Shown one piece after another: positions 39,194-49,475 of a stretch of DNA of 64,000 nt (the stretch's first letter is position 1; each line of letters opens with the position of its first letter). Origin of the DNA: Novosphingobium endophyticum (lineage in GTDB: Bacteria > Pseudomonadota > Alphaproteobacteria > Sphingomonadales > Sphingomonadaceae); NCBI RefSeq assembly GCF_014640675.1, contig NZ_BMHK01000006.1:120877-184876 (forward strand), given 5' to 3'. The notes under the pieces are model-generated. The model was not told the DNA's origin, ran no database searches, and was given only the letters and a program-made list of their open reading frames with translations. Made by a program: the position numbers and the translations under genes.

Positions 39194-39855
39194 CGCCTGA
39201 TGAACCGGCGACCCCCGACGCTCTCGTCCGCGCGGTCGAGGCGACGCTGTTCGCGGCCGAAGAGCCGATGACGGCCGAAGCAATCTCCACGCACCTGGGT
39301 CAGGCCGAAGTGCGCGGCGCGCTGGCCGAATTGCAGCGCCACTACGAAGGGCGCGGCATCCGCCTGGTCGAGCGCGGCAGGCACTGGCACTTCGAGACCG
39401 CGCCCGATCTTGCCCACCTGCTGCGCCGCGAGAAGGAGGAACTGCGGCGGCTCTCTCGCGCCGCGACGGAAGTGCTGGCGATCGTCGCCTATCATGAGCC
39501 GGTGAGCCGCGCCGAAATAGAATCGATCCGCGGTGTGCAGACGGCCAAGGGTACGCTCGACGTGCTGATGGAGGCCGGCTGGGTGCGCGTGGCCGGCCGG
39601 CGCGAGGTGCCGGGACGCCCGGTCATCTATGCCACAACGCCCGACTTCCTCGCGCACTTCGGCCTGAAATCGCTGAAGGAACTGCCCGGCATAGATGAAT
39701 TGCGCGCGGCCGGGCTGCTCGATCCTGTGGATGACGACATGATCGAGGCGGCGCTCGGCGGCGGGGAAAGTGCGGACGAAGGCGAAGATGACGAGACCTT
39801 GACTGAACCGGGTCAGAACAATGACGGGGTGGCAAGTTCGGGGGAAAGTGCCTAG
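39190..39855 (+). CDS. scpB: Segregation and condensation protein B
   Basis: Dimeric winged-helix partner of ScpA and SMC. ALVRAVEATLFAAEEPMTAEAI and EVLAIVAYHEPVSRAEIESIRGV are canonical, as is VPGRPVIYATTPDFLAHFGLKSLKELPGI. The start is GTG at 39190, overlapping scpA. The last 40 residues are acidic and probably disordered. tatA follows after about 50 bases. Confidence 0.95.
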   Translation: MTPDEPATPDALVRAVEATLFAAEEPMTAEAISTHLGQAEVRGALAELQRHYEGRGIRLVERGRHWHFETAPDLAHLLRREKEELRRLSRAATEVLAIVAYHEPVSRAEIESIRGVQTAKGTLDVLMEAGWVRVAGRREVPGRPVIYATTPDFLAHFGLKSLKELPGIDELRAAGLLDPVDDDMIEAALGGGESADEGEDDETLTEPGQNNDGVASSGESA

Positions 39856-39904
39856 ATGAGCCTCGTGGCGGTTGGAATCGACCGCACGATTGGAGTTGAA
39901 GTTT

Positions 39905-40153
39905 ATGGGTAGCTTTTCGATCTGGCACTGGCTTATCGTGCTCGTGATCGTACTGGTGCTGTTCGGCCGAGGTCGCGTTTCCGAAATCATGGGAGACTTC
40001 GGCAAGGGCATCAAGAGCTTCAAGCAAGGCATGAACGACGAGAAGGCGGAAGATTCGGAGAAGTCGTCGAACCCGCCGGCGCAGATTGCCTCGAAGCCCG
40101 CTGATGCCCCCGTCTCGCAGAAAGCGAGCGAGAACAAGACCGAACAGCCGTAA
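39905..40153 (+). CDS. tatA: Sec-independent translocase TatA
   Basis: An 82-residue single-span protein that forms the pore or weakens the membrane for folded Tat substrates. [43 protein letters not shown] shows the transmembrane helix, FGR hinge and amphipathic helix of TatA. The ATG at 39905 is chosen because the family starts MGSFSIWHW; upstream codons in the frame are out of family. Confidence 0.95.
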   Translation: MGSFSIWHWLIVLVIVLVLFGRGRVSEIMGDFGKGIKSFKQGMNDEKAEDSEKSSNPPAQIASKPADAPVSQKASENKTEQP

Positions 40154-40177
40154 ACCGGCAAAGGAAGCCGCAGAGCG

Positions 40178-40576
40178 ATGTTCGACATCGGCGCATCCGA
40201 ACTGCTGATGGTCATCATTGTGGCAGTCGTCGTCATCGGCCCCAAGGACATGCCGATGGCGATGCGGACGGCTGGGCGCTGGATCGGCAAAATGCGCAAG
40301 GTTTCCGGTCACTTCCGGGCTGGCCTCGACGCCATGGTGCGTGAGGCCGAACTGGAGGAGATGGAAAAGAAGTGGCGTGAACAGAACGAGGCAATCATGA
40401 ACGCGGCGCCGCAGCTGCCAAGTGCCGAGGAGATGCAGGCGCCCATAGCATCGCGCTCCACGGACACGCCTTCCGCCGCGCCGGCGTCACCGGACGCGCA
40501 GGAAGGCGAAGCCCAGCACGAGACGAAGGACGACAGCCGGCAGGCCGAACTCAACCTTCCTCCTCCGCCGCCCTGA
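40178..40576 (+). CDS. tatB: Sec-independent translocase TatB
   Basis: A 132-residue partner of TatC in the substrate receptor. It starts MFDIGASELLMVIIVAVVVIGPKDMPMAMR, the TatB-type helix with the conserved glutamate and GPK/P hinge, followed by a long amphipathic helix and a charged, alanine/proline-rich tail. It lies between tatA and tatC, 13 bases ahead of the latter. Confidence 0.94.
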   Translation: MFDIGASELLMVIIVAVVVIGPKDMPMAMRTAGRWIGKMRKVSGHFRAGLDAMVREAELEEMEKKWREQNEAIMNAAPQLPSAEEMQAPIASRSTDTPSAAPASPDAQEGEAQHETKDDSRQAELNLPPPPP

Positions 40577-40589
40577 TCGGCCCTGAACG

Positions 40590-41399
40590 ATGGCATTTCG
40601 CGTTTCCGACATCGACGAGACCCAGGCCCCACTGCTCGATCACCTGATCGAACTGCGCACCCGGTTGCTGCGCGCCTTCCTGGCTTTCGCGGTGGCCTTC
40701 GGCGTATGCTTCTATTTCGCCGGCGATGTCTTCAGCTTTCTGGTGCGTCCGCTGACCCAGGCCTTCCCTGAAGGTGAAGGCAGGCTGATCTATACCAAGC
40801 TCTACGAAGCCTTCTTCGTCGAAGTGAAGGTTGCACTTTTCGCGGCCTTCTTCGTGAGCTTCCCGGTGATCGCCAACCAGCTCTGGGCTTTCGTGGCCCC
40901 CGGACTCTACGTGAAGGAGAAGAAGGCGTTTCTGCCCTTCCTGATCGCGACCCCGGTGCTGTTCACGCTGGGCGCGGCCATGGCCTATTACGTCGTCATG
41001 CCTACCGCATTCCATTTCTTCCTGGGGTTCCAGGGGAGCACCGGCGGCCTCAAGCTGGAGGCGCTGCCGGGGACCGGCGACTACCTTTCGCTCGTCATGC
41101 AGTTTATCCTCGCCTTCGGGATCAGTTTCCTGCTGCCGGTGCTGCTGATGCTGCTCAACCGCGCCGGGATCATCACCCGCGCGCAAACCGTATCGGCGCG
41201 GCGCTATGCCATTGTTGGCATCTTCGTGGTTGCCGCCATCGCGACGCCGCCGGATGTCATCTCGCAGCTTCTGCTGGCGATCCCGCTCATGCTGCTGTTC
41301 GAAGGAACGCTGGTCCTGATGTGGCTGGCCGAAAAGCGCGACGCGCGGGAAAAGGCGGAAGCGGAGGAGGCGGAATCCCCCGCCGAGCAGGGCCTTTGA
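40590..41399 (+). CDS. tatC: Sec-independent translocase TatC
   Basis: A 269-residue, six-helix core receptor for twin-arginine signal peptides. DETQAPLLDHLIELRTRLLRAFLAFAVAF is the conserved N-terminus, and FVSFPVIANQLWAFVAPGLYVKEKKAFLPF and later ARRYAIVGIFVVAAIATPPDVISQLLLAIPL are characteristic. The charged C-terminal tail is short. It ends the tatABC operon and is followed by a REP-like element. Confidence 0.96.
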   Translation: MAFRVSDIDETQAPLLDHLIELRTRLLRAFLAFAVAFGVCFYFAGDVFSFLVRPLTQAFPEGEGRLIYTKLYEAFFVEVKVALFAAFFVSFPVIANQLWAFVAPGLYVKEKKAFLPFLIATPVLFTLGAAMAYYVVMPTAFHFFLGFQGSTGGLKLEALPGTGDYLSLVMQFILAFGISFLLPVLLMLLNRAGIITRAQTVSARRYAIVGIFVVAAIATPPDVISQLLLAIPLMLLFEGTLVLMWLAEKRDAREKAEAEEAESPAEQGL

Positions 41400-41461
41400 G
41401 ACGCTGTTTGTGATTCGCGTGGGGCCGCGAAGGCGCAGGGGGACTTCCGTCATCCATCCCC

Positions 41462-41594
41462 CGTCATCCCGGACTTGCTCCGGTACCGGTGGCAGTGTTT
41501 ACCTGCGACCTTGCCGTGCCAGCGCACACGGCCTCACGAACGAGAGGTCGTGCCGAACGACAGCCACCGGTCCCGGATCAAGTCCGGGATGACG
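41462..41594. repeat. REP-like paired inverted repeat after tatC
   Basis: The left unit CGTCATCCCGGACTTGCTCC continues through ACCGGTGGCAGTG; the right unit CCACCGGTCCCGGATCAAGT continues CCGGGATGACG. The spacer of about 65 bases differs from those of the sister elements. It sits between the convergent ends of tatC and the amidohydrolase gene and can form a long stem. Confidence 0.85.
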
Positions 41595-41638
41595 CGGGTT
41601 TTCTGCCTCTGTCTCCCCGCCCCTCGCACGAACCTCGC

Positions 41639-43330
41639 TTACCGCCCTTCGCCCGCCTTTTTCTCCGGAACGAGCCGGTCCTTGGCCGCAGACCACGCGA
41701 GCTTGCCGCCGATCCAGGTTTCCAGCACTTTCAGCGCGCGAAGCTGATCACGGCCAGCCAGCATCGGATCGGTGTCGACGAACAGGAAATCGGCATCGTA
41801 GCCCTTGGCGATGCGCCCCAGCCGGTCCTCGGCGAACATGGCGTAGGCGGCCCCGGTGGTATAGGCGCCTAGCGCCGCCTCTCGGGTGAGCACTTCCTGC
41901 GGTTGCCAGCCCATGGGGGGCTGGTTGTCCGCGCCCTGCCGGCTGATGGCGACGGCGATGCCCTCGAAGGGACGGGGCGGCTCCACGGGGGTGTCCGACC
42001 CGAAAGCCAGGGGCGCGCCGGTCGCGGCGATGGACTTCCAGGCATAAGCGCCCGTCAACCGGTCCGACCCAAGCCGCGCTTCGGCCATGGTCCGGCCCGA
42101 GGCCTGATGCTGCGGCTGCATCGAGGCGATGATCCCGTGCTCGCCAAAGCGGGAGAGGTCCGTGGGATCGACGATCTGTGCATGCTCGATACGCCAGCGG
42201 CGGTCGCCTTTGTAAGTGGCGGATAGCTCGTCGACGGAATCGAGCGCGGCGGCGGCGGCCGCATCGCCGATGGCATGAACCGCGACCTGGAAATTATCGA
42301 TCGCCGCGCGGCTCATCAGGTTACCGAGCTGGGTTTCGCTCATGCGCGGCAGGCCCTTCTTGCCCGGCGCGTCGGCGTAAGGCGCCTTGAGCCAGGCCCC
42401 GCGCGAGCCCAGCGCGCCATCGACGACGAGCTTGACCCCGTTCATCCTCAATCGGTCTTCGTATAGCCACGGAGTCGGACGGGGGCCGCCGATCAGCGCC
42501 ATGTTTTCGATGCCGTCGGCATAGGCGACGATGCGGATGCGCAGGCGCCCAAGGTCGGCGGCGCGACGGAAGGCCTGCCAGTCCTCGATCGTCGTGCCCA
42601 TGTCGGCGACGGCCGTGACGCCCTGTGCCAGCAGCGCGAGCTGTGCTTCGGCCAGCGCGGTATCGCGGTCCTCGGGGCGCGGTTTCGGCACTCTCGCCTC
42701 GACCAGCGCAGTGGCCGTATCGACCAGCACGCCCGCCGGTGCCTTGCCGCTTCCAACGCGCAGGATCGCGCCGCCGCGCGGGTCCGGGGTATTTGCGGAG
42801 ATGCCCGCCGCCGTCAGCGCCGCGCTGTTGGCCCAGCCCGCGTGGCCGTCGACCCGCGTGAGCCATGCCGGCTTGCCGCCAGTCACGCGGTCGAGTTCGG
42901 CGGAAGTCGGCATCCGATCGAGGCCCCAGGCGGCCTGATTCCAGCCGGTGCCGAGAATCCAGGGCGCCTCGGGATGCGCCGCGGCCCACGCGGCTACGCG
43001 CGAAAGCGCTTCATCGAGAGATTTCGCGCCCGAAAGGTCCAGCGTCATCTTCGCGAAGCCGGTGGCCATGACATGACCGTGGGCGTCGATCATGCCCGGC
43101 ACTACCACGCGGTGCTTGCCGTCGACCTGGTAATCGATCTTCTTCGGCCGCTTGTCGCCGCGCCGATAGACTTCGGCAATGCGGCCGTCGTCGCCGATCA
43201 GGAACCCTTCGAAGCGCTCGATCCCGCCCTTGCCGTCGGGCGTGATGCCTTCGACATTGTCGACGAGCACGTCCGCATGGGCAGGAGCGGCGACCAGCAG
43301 CGCGAGCGCTGCCGCGACGAGATGCTTCAC
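41639..43330 (-). CDS. Exported amidohydrolase family protein (YtcJ-like)
   Basis: A 563-residue metal-dependent hydrolase with a signal peptide (MKHLVAAALALLVAAPAHA). The amidohydrolase-3 layout is clear: VVPGMIDAHGHVMATG with the first metal-binding HxH, WRIEHAQIVDP, and a late FGSDTPVEPPRPFEGIAVAISR. Substrates of this family are diverse amides, including N-acyl amino acids and carbamates, and cannot be told from sequence. The start is GTG at 43330, overlapping the dehydrogenase gene by 4 bases (GTGA), so the two are coupled. Confidence 0.9.
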   Translation of the reverse strand: MKHLVAAALALLVAAPAHADVLVDNVEGITPDGKGGIERFEGFLIGDDGRIAEVYRRGDKRPKKIDYQVDGKHRVVVPGMIDAHGHVMATGFAKMTLDLSGAKSLDEALSRVAAWAAAHPEAPWILGTGWNQAAWGLDRMPTSAELDRVTGGKPAWLTRVDGHAGWANSAALTAAGISANTPDPRGGAILRVGSGKAPAGVLVDTATALVEARVPKPRPEDRDTALAEAQLALLAQGVTAVADMGTTIEDWQAFRRAADLGRLRIRIVAYADGIENMALIGGPRPTPWLYEDRLRMNGVKLVVDGALGSRGAWLKAPYADAPGKKGLPRMSETQLGNLMSRAAIDNFQVAVHAIGDAAAAAALDSVDELSATYKGDRRWRIEHAQIVDPTDLSRFGEHGIIASMQPQHQASGRTMAEARLGSDRLTGAYAWKSIAATGAPLAFGSDTPVEPPRPFEGIAVAISRQGADNQPPMGWQPQEVLTREAALGAYTTGAAYAMFAEDRLGRIAKGYDADFLFVDTDPMLAGRDQLRALKVLETWIGGKLAWSAAKDRLVPEKKAGEGR

Positions 43331-44223
43331 TTGCCGCCCTTCCTCGGCAGCCGCTTGAGGATGGCGCTGGTATCGAGCCGGCCGCCGCCCATGGCCTGCA
43401 CTTCGGCAAAGAACTGGTCGATCAGCGCGGCGACGGGCAGCGATACGCCGAGCCCGCGCCCCTCCTCGAGACTGAGGCCAAGGTCTTTGCGCATCCAGTC
43501 GATCGCGAAACCGAAATCGAAGCGGTCCTCGTTCATCGACTTCCAGCGGTTGTCCATCTGCCAGGACTGCGCCGCCCCGCCCGATATCGCCTCGTAGACC
43601 TTGTCCATGTCGAGGTGCGATGCCTGGGCGAAGCGTACCGCCTCGGCCAGCGCCGCGACATTGCCGGCGATGCAGATCTGGTTGGCCATCTTGGCGATTT
43701 GGCCCGAACCCGATTTACCGACATGGACGATACGGCTTGAGTAGGCTTCCATCACCGGGCGCGCCGCCTCGACCGCGTCCTTTCGCCCGCCACACATCAG
43801 CGTGAGCGTGCCTTTTTCGGCGCCGATCTGCGAACCCGTCATCGGCGCGTCGATGCAATGAACCTGCAGATCCCGCGCTTCGACGGAGATCTGCCGGGCA
43901 ATGCGCGCCGAAACAGTGGTGTGGTCGATGAAGACCCCGCCCTTCTTGAGCATGCGGAAGACGCCGTTGGGGCCCAGAACGACGTCGGCAAGGTCATCGT
44001 CATTGCCGACGCAGGTGATCACCACATCGGCGTCCTGTGCCGCATGCGCCGGATTGGCGGCTATGCGGTGCGCGAGTCCGGGATTGTCCTCTTCCCATCT
44101 CCGCGTGCGTTCGGGAGAACGGTTGTAGATGGTGAGTATGTGGCCGGCCTTGGCGATGTGCCGCGCGATCGCGCCGCCCATCACGCCCAGCCCGATAAAG
44201 GAAACCTTGCGTCGTTCGGTCAT
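43327..44223 (-). CDS. NAD(P)-dependent oxidoreductase, 3-hydroxyisobutyrate dehydrogenase family
   Basis: A 298-residue beta-hydroxyacid dehydrogenase. The dinucleotide motif FIGLGVMGGAIARHIAKAGH lies at the N-terminus, DAPMTGSQIGAEKGTL is the substrate-binding loop, and the catalytic lysine is K178 in GSGQIAKMANQ. The family includes 3-hydroxyisobutyrate and tartronate-semialdehyde reductases. The partner hydrolase is coupled to it, but no pathway is evident. It diverges from ilvA. Confidence 0.88.
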   Translation of the reverse strand: MTERRKVSFIGLGVMGGAIARHIAKAGHILTIYNRSPERTRRWEEDNPGLAHRIAANPAHAAQDADVVITCVGNDDDLADVVLGPNGVFRMLKKGGVFIDHTTVSARIARQISVEARDLQVHCIDAPMTGSQIGAEKGTLTLMCGGRKDAVEAARPVMEAYSSRIVHVGKSGSGQIAKMANQICIAGNVAALAEAVRFAQASHLDMDKVYEAISGGAAQSWQMDNRWKSMNEDRFDFGFAIDWMRKDLGLSLEEGRGLGVSLPVAALIDQFFAEVQAMGGGRLDTSAILKRLPRKGGK

Positions 44224-44311
44224 GGCGCAAGCTTTTAGCGAGCCACCGTGGCGCTAGCAATCAAACCCCGCGCTTTCATTTTGGCGCGGTTTCCTTTACC
44301 CGCGCCTGCCT

Positions 44312-45565
44312 ATGGACAAGCCAGCGCAAAAGACCGCCGCCGGGGCCGAAGAAGCCCTACTTACTGCCGATGACGTTCGTGCGGCGGCGCAGCGCATTTC
44401 GGGCAAGGTCGTGCGCACACCGACGATGCACTCGACGACCCTGAGCGCCATCACCGGTGCGCAAATCTGGCTCAAGTTCGAAAATCTTCAGTTCACGGCC
44501 GCCTACAAGGAGCGCGGCGCGCTCAACGCGCTGCTGCTGCTGTCCGACGAACAGAGGGAGCGCGGCGTGATCGCGGCCTCGGCAGGCAACCACGCGCAGG
44601 GCCTTTCCTACCACGGCACCCGGCTCGGCGTGCCGGTGACGATCGTGATGCCCCGGACGACGCCGATGGTGAAAGTCATGCAGACCGAGAGCGTCGGCGG
44701 CAAGGTCGTGCTCGAGGGAGAGAGCTTCGACGAGGCCTATACCCATGCGCGCAGGCTCGAGGCCGACCTAGGCCTGACTTTCATCCACCCCTTCGACGAT
44801 CCGCATGTCGCGGCGGGCCAGGGCACCGTCGCGCTCGAAATGCTGGAGGACGTGCCGCAGCTCGATTGCCTGGTATTGCCGATCGGCGGAGGCGGTCTTG
44901 CGTCGGGCATGGGCACCGTCGCCCGCGACATCAACCCGGACATCGGCCTGGTCGGCGTGGAGGCGCAGCTCTATCCCTCGATGTACAACCTGCTCAAGGG
45001 CACCAGCCTTCCCATCGGCGGCGATACGCTGGCCGAGGGCATCGCGGTTTTCTCACCGGGTACTTTCACCTCGAAAGTGCTGCGCGGCCTGCTCGACGAT
45101 TTCCTGCTGGTCAGCGAGGCGCGCATCGAAGGCGCGCTTGCACTGCTGCTGCAGATCGAGAAAACGCTGGTCGAAGGTGCCGGGGCGACCGGCCTTGCCG
45201 CCGTCATGGACAACCGCGAGCTGTTCGCCGGCAGGAACGTCGGCATCGTGCTCTCGGGCGGCAATATCGACACGCGCCTGCTGGCCAACGTGCTGCTGCG
45301 CGACCTCGCCCGTTCGGGCCGCCTCGCGCGTCTCAAGATCGGGCTGCAGGACCGCGCCGGCGCTCTCTTCAAGGTGTCCAAGGTGTTCCACGAGCACAAC
45401 GTGAACATCATCGAGGTCTGGCACCAGCGCATCTTCACCCACCTGCCCGCCAAGGGCCTCGTCACCGAGATCGAATGCGAGGCGCGCGACAAGGAGCAAC
45501 TCGCCTCGCTCGTCGCCGCGCTGCGCCGCGAGGGGTACGAGGTCAAGCAGGTCGAGACCGACTGA
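44312..45565 (+). CDS. ilvA: Threonine ammonia-lyase (threonine dehydratase)
   Basis: PLP enzyme that converts threonine to 2-oxobutyrate, the first step to isoleucine. PLP lysine K66 is in FTAAYKERGALNAL, the substrate loop is ASAGNHAQGLSYHG, and the phosphate cup is in PIGGGGLASGMG. A single C-terminal ACT domain (LKIGLQDRAGALFKVSKVFHEHNVNIIEV) suggests allosteric control. At 417 residues it matches the alphaproteobacterial single-ACT type, which may be biosynthetic or catabolic. Confidence 0.93.
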   Translation: MDKPAQKTAAGAEEALLTADDVRAAAQRISGKVVRTPTMHSTTLSAITGAQIWLKFENLQFTAAYKERGALNALLLLSDEQRERGVIAASAGNHAQGLSYHGTRLGVPVTIVMPRTTPMVKVMQTESVGGKVVLEGESFDEAYTHARRLEADLGLTFIHPFDDPHVAAGQGTVALEMLEDVPQLDCLVLPIGGGGLASGMGTVARDINPDIGLVGVEAQLYPSMYNLLKGTSLPIGGDTLAEGIAVFSPGTFTSKVLRGLLDDFLLVSEARIEGALALLLQIEKTLVEGAGATGLAAVMDNRELFAGRNVGIVLSGGNIDTRLLANVLLRDLARSGRLARLKIGLQDRAGALFKVSKVFHEHNVNIIEVWHQRIFTHLPAKGLVTEIECEARDKEQLASLVAALRREGYEVKQVETD

Positions 45566-45834
45566 AGGCCCTCGCCGCGCGGCGACTTGCGGGTGCCTCC
45601 GTGAACGGCCTTCCCCGTTCGGCGGCGCGCTGTCCCGTTGCCTTGCTAACGCCTTGATCCGCCTGCGGCCCGTTCCGGGACAGAATGGCCCCACAGGAGC
45701 ATTTTGTTACGGTCGGAACGGGAGAAAGCGTAAATTTGTTGTTAAAACGCTTTCAACGTCCGCTCCGGGCATGCATATTCGAAAGGCGACAACGACAGAC
45801 CCACTGCCGCAAGAGAAGAGGAAGATACGCGCCC

Positions 45835-46674
45835 GTGACGGCACCGGTTCGATTTCCAAGGTTTTTCGTGACGAGCCCTGCGCCGTGCCCGTATCTTCCG
45901 GGCCGCAGCGAGCGCAAGGTGTTCACGGAACTCAAAGGACCGCACGCGGATTCGCTCAACGATGCGCTGGGCCGCATCGGCTTCCGCCGCAGCCAGACCG
46001 TCGCCTACCGCCCTTCCTGCCTTGACTGCAACGCCTGCGTCTCGGTGCGCGTGGTGGCAAGCGAGTTCGCGCCCTCCGGCACGCAGAAGCGCATCCTCAA
46101 ACGCAACGCCGACCTCGTCGCCACCGTCTGCCGCCCCTGGTCCACCAGCGAGCAGTTCGAACTGCTGCAGAAGTATCTCGCCGTGCGCCATCCCGAAGGC
46201 GGGATGACCGCGATGGACGAAGTGGACTTTGCCGACATGGTCGAGCACACCCCCGTCACCAGCTATGTCATCGAATATCGCGAGCCTTCGCGTGACGGCG
46301 TCACGCCGGGCCGGCTCGTCGGGGCCTGCCTGACCGACCGCCATTGCGACGGGCTGTCGATGATCTACAGCTTCTACGACCCGTACCACGAGGCGCGCGC
46401 GGGGCTGGGTACCTACATCATTCTCGACCACATCGATCGTGCGCAGGAAATGGGCTTGCCCTATATTTACCTCGGTTACTGGGTCGAGGGATCACCCCGC
46501 ATGCAATACAAGGTTCGCTTCCGGCCGATGGAACGACTGGTGCGCTCAGGCTGGGAGCGTTTCACGGCGGAGGAGCAGGACCGGCTGATTGCCGCCGTCG
46601 TGAAGAACCCCGCGGGGCGGGGTGCCGCCGACAAGGGCGGGCGCAAGGACGGCGTTCCCTCGATCGCGAACTGA
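45835..46674 (+). CDS. bpt: Aspartate/glutamate leucyltransferase
   Basis: Transfers leucine from Leu-tRNA to proteins starting with Asp or Glu, marking them for ClpAP (N-degron pathway). [18 protein letters not shown], the cysteine-rich [20 protein letters not shown], and [24 protein letters not shown] with KVRFRPME are family hallmarks. The start is set at GTG 45835, with an AGAGGAAG ribosome site about ten bases upstream. At 279 residues the length is slightly above usual, and a later start cannot be excluded. Confidence 0.92.
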   Translation: MTAPVRFPRFFVTSPAPCPYLPGRSERKVFTELKGPHADSLNDALGRIGFRRSQTVAYRPSCLDCNACVSVRVVASEFAPSGTQKRILKRNADLVATVCRPWSTSEQFELLQKYLAVRHPEGGMTAMDEVDFADMVEHTPVTSYVIEYREPSRDGVTPGRLVGACLTDRHCDGLSMIYSFYDPYHEARAGLGTYIILDHIDRAQEMGLPYIYLGYWVEGSPRMQYKVRFRPMERLVRSGWERFTAEEQDRLIAAVVKNPAGRGAADKGGRKDGVPSIAN

Positions 46675-46723
46675 TCCTGCGTTGGAGCGGGCACGCTCAC
46701 GCTGAACGGCTACCAGCTGTTTT

Positions 46724-47314
46724 TCACCCGGATAGGTAAAGCGCCGCCTCTTCGTCCCGCCGCTTCCTGAGGCCGCCCATCGCCCTGCCGTCGTTATGGA
46801 TCCACTTCGCGAACTCCTTGGCCGCCATTGCGAACTGGCCCTGCCGGTGGAGCCGCGTCAGCGTCGCGCTGCGGATCGCGCCGGTGTTGTAGTGGAAGGA
46901 AACCAGCGCATCGAACTGGCCTTGCGTCGTCGGCGCGGGGCCGAGCGCGTCGGCGACTTCGGCGGCGTAGCGGGCAACCGTTTCGTCGAAATCGGCATCG
47001 CACTGCGCCTGGGTCCATATCGTGCCGGGGCCGATGTCGGGACCGGTGGATCCCCAGCCGATGGTCCAGGGCCTGCCGTCCTTGCTGCCCGGATCGGGGT
47101 AGGCTTCGAGCAGGCCGTCGCTCCGCTTCCGGGCGCAGCCCTCCCATTTCCTGATGAGCGCCCGCCCCCGCTCTCCCAATGAGTGTCTCGTCGCGGCGCG
47201 GACATTCTGGTCCAGCGCCAGATCGATGGCGGCATCGAGACGCGCGACTTCATCGCGGGTGAAGGCGCGGCCCAGCAGGCCGCGCACGGCATCGAAGATC
47301 GGTTTGCGATTCAT
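46724..47314 (-). CDS. GH24 phage-type lysozyme
   Basis: A 196-residue protein with an N-terminal helical extension and a T4-lysozyme-like domain. LIRKWEGCARKRSDGLLEAYPDPGSKDGRPWTIGWGST contains the catalytic glutamate and the conserved G-G-T pattern, and ALVSFHYNTGAIRSATLTRL is also typical. There is no signal peptide. It may be a domesticated phage endolysin. No other phage gene is present nearby, so it is not counted as a prophage. It lies downstream of glnA on the same strand beyond a terminator. Confidence 0.85.
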   Translation of the reverse strand: MNRKPIFDAVRGLLGRAFTRDEVARLDAAIDLALDQNVRAATRHSLGERGRALIRKWEGCARKRSDGLLEAYPDPGSKDGRPWTIGWGSTGPDIGPGTIWTQAQCDADFDETVARYAAEVADALGPAPTTQGQFDALVSFHYNTGAIRSATLTRLHRQGQFAMAAKEFAKWIHNDGRAMGGLRKRRDEEAALYLSG

Positions 47315-47427
47315 GGGATGACCTCCCCGGTTCGGTGCGGAAAGGCGAACCAATTAAACCGCAAGTCGGGCTGTAGGAAAATGTTTTCTGTTTCGGGGCC
47401 GGCGAGGCGGCGGCGGCGAGGCAAACG

Positions 47428-47457
47428 AAAAGGGCGCCCGGATCGCTCCGGGCGCCC
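47428..47457 (-). terminator. Rho-independent terminator of glnA
   Basis: On the minus strand GGGCGCCCGGA pairs with TCCGGGCGCCC around a GCGA loop (47432-47457) and is followed by TTTTCGTTT. This is about 25 bases beyond the glnA stop codon. Confidence 0.9.
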
Positions 47458-47483
47458 CACTCGGCGAACCGATCCAGCGTGGA

Positions 47484-48893
47484 TCAGGCGCTGTAGTACA
47501 TGTCGAACTCGACGGCCGACGGCGTGGTTTCCCAGCGCATCACTTCCGGCCACTTCAGTTCGAGATAGGCCTCGATCTGGTCCTCGGTGAACACGCCGCC
47601 CTCAACGAGGAAAGCATGGTCGGCGGCCAGCGATTCCAGCGCCTCACGCAGCGAACCGCAAACGGTCGGCACTTCGGCGAGCTCGGCCGGGGGCAGATCG
47701 TAGAGGTTCTTGTCCATGGCATCGCCCGGATGGATCTTGTTCTTGATCCCGTCGAGGCCGGCCATGAGCAGCGCGGCGTAGCACAGGTAGGGGTTGGCCA
47801 TCGCGTCGGGGAAACGGAACTCGACGCGCTTCGCCTTGTCGCCCGCACCGTACGGAATACGGCACGAAGCCGAACGGTTGCGCGCCGAGTAGGCGAGCAG
47901 GACCGGGGCTTCGTAGCCCGGCACCAGACGCTTGTAGCTGTTGGTGGTCGGGTTGGTGAAGGCGTTGAGGGCCTTGGCGTGCTTGATGACGCCGCCGATG
48001 AAGTAGAGGCAGGTGTCGGACAGGCCGGCGTAGCCGTTGCCGGCGAAGAGCGGCTTGCCCTTTTCCCAGATCGACATGTGCGTGTGCATGCCCGAACCGT
48101 TGTCGGTCTTGATCGGCTTGGGCATGAAGGTCGCGGTCTTGCCATAGGCCTGGGCGACCATCATGACGACATACTTGTAGATCTGCATGCGGTCAGCGGT
48201 CTGGACCAGCGTACCGAAGGTCAGGCCCAACTCATGCTGAGCGGAGGCCACTTCGTGATGGTGCTTGTCGCAGGGCAGGCCCATTTCGAGCATGGTCGAG
48301 ACCATCTCGCCACGGATGTCCATGCAGCTGTCGACCGGCGCGACCGGGAAATAGCCGCCCTTGGCACGCGGACGGTGGGCGAGGTTGCCGGTGTCGAAGG
48401 ACTTGTCCGAGTTGGTCGGCAGCTCGATGTCGTCGATCTTGAAGCCGTTGCCGTCGTAGCCATCGTAGAACTTCACGTCGTCGAACATGAAGAACTCGGC
48501 CTCGGGACCGACATAGATGGTGTCGCCGAAGCCGGCCGACTTGACGAAGGCTTCGGCGCGCTTGGCGGTCGAGCGCGGATCGCGGCCATAAAGGTCACCG
48601 GTCGAAGGCTCGACGATGTCGCAGAACACGATCAGCATCGGCGTGGCCGAGAACGGATCGACATAGACGGCGTCAAGGTCGGGCTTGAGGATCATGTCCG
48701 ACTCGTTGATGGCCTTCCAGCCCTCGATCGACGAACCGTCAAACATGAGGCCGTCTTCGAGTTCGTCCTCGCCCAGGACCGACGACACCATCGTCAGGTG
48801 CTGCCACTTGCCCTTGGGGTCGGTGAAGCGAAGATCGACCCACTCGATCTCCTCGTCCTTGATCTGCTTGAGGACGTCCTTTGCACTAGCCAT
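47484..48893 (-). CDS. glnA: Glutamine synthetase type I
   Basis: Assimilates ammonia onto glutamate. The 469-residue subunit of the dodecameric enzyme carries [21 protein letters not shown] at the N-terminus, [21 protein letters not shown] (catalytic core), [10 protein letters not shown] (arginines), and [11 protein letters not shown] with the tyrosine that is adenylylated by GlnE. It lies downstream of glnB on the same strand, so nitrogen status should control both. Confidence 0.97.
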   Translation of the reverse strand: MASAKDVLKQIKDEEIEWVDLRFTDPKGKWQHLTMVSSVLGEDELEDGLMFDGSSIEGWKAINESDMILKPDLDAVYVDPFSATPMLIVFCDIVEPSTGDLYGRDPRSTAKRAEAFVKSAGFGDTIYVGPEAEFFMFDDVKFYDGYDGNGFKIDDIELPTNSDKSFDTGNLAHRPRAKGGYFPVAPVDSCMDIRGEMVSTMLEMGLPCDKHHHEVASAQHELGLTFGTLVQTADRMQIYKYVVMMVAQAYGKTATFMPKPIKTDNGSGMHTHMSIWEKGKPLFAGNGYAGLSDTCLYFIGGVIKHAKALNAFTNPTTNSYKRLVPGYEAPVLLAYSARNRSASCRIPYGAGDKAKRVEFRFPDAMANPYLCYAALLMAGLDGIKNKIHPGDAMDKNLYDLPPAELAEVPTVCGSLREALESLAADHAFLVEGGVFTEDQIEAYLELKWPEVMRWETTPSAVEFDMYYSA

Positions 48894-49037
48894 TAGAGTG
48901 GTTCTCCAGTCATAATTCTTCCGCGCGGCGAAAGAGCCTTAGGGGTGGATGGACAATCCGGGAATGAAACCAGCCCCCCGTGCCGGCTTGTTCCCTTGTC
49001 CGGCATCAAGCCGGAAATGTGGTCGTTACCTGCGATG

Positions 49038-49475
<438 letters not shown>

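Noticed and set aside
46724..47314. Prophage
   Set aside because: A lone GH24 lysozyme gene with no capsid, tail, terminase or integrase genes nearby.
48948..49020. Another member of the paired REP family between glnB and glnA
   Set aside because: Only loose similarity to the arms (CCGGCATCAAGCCGG); too degenerate to claim.
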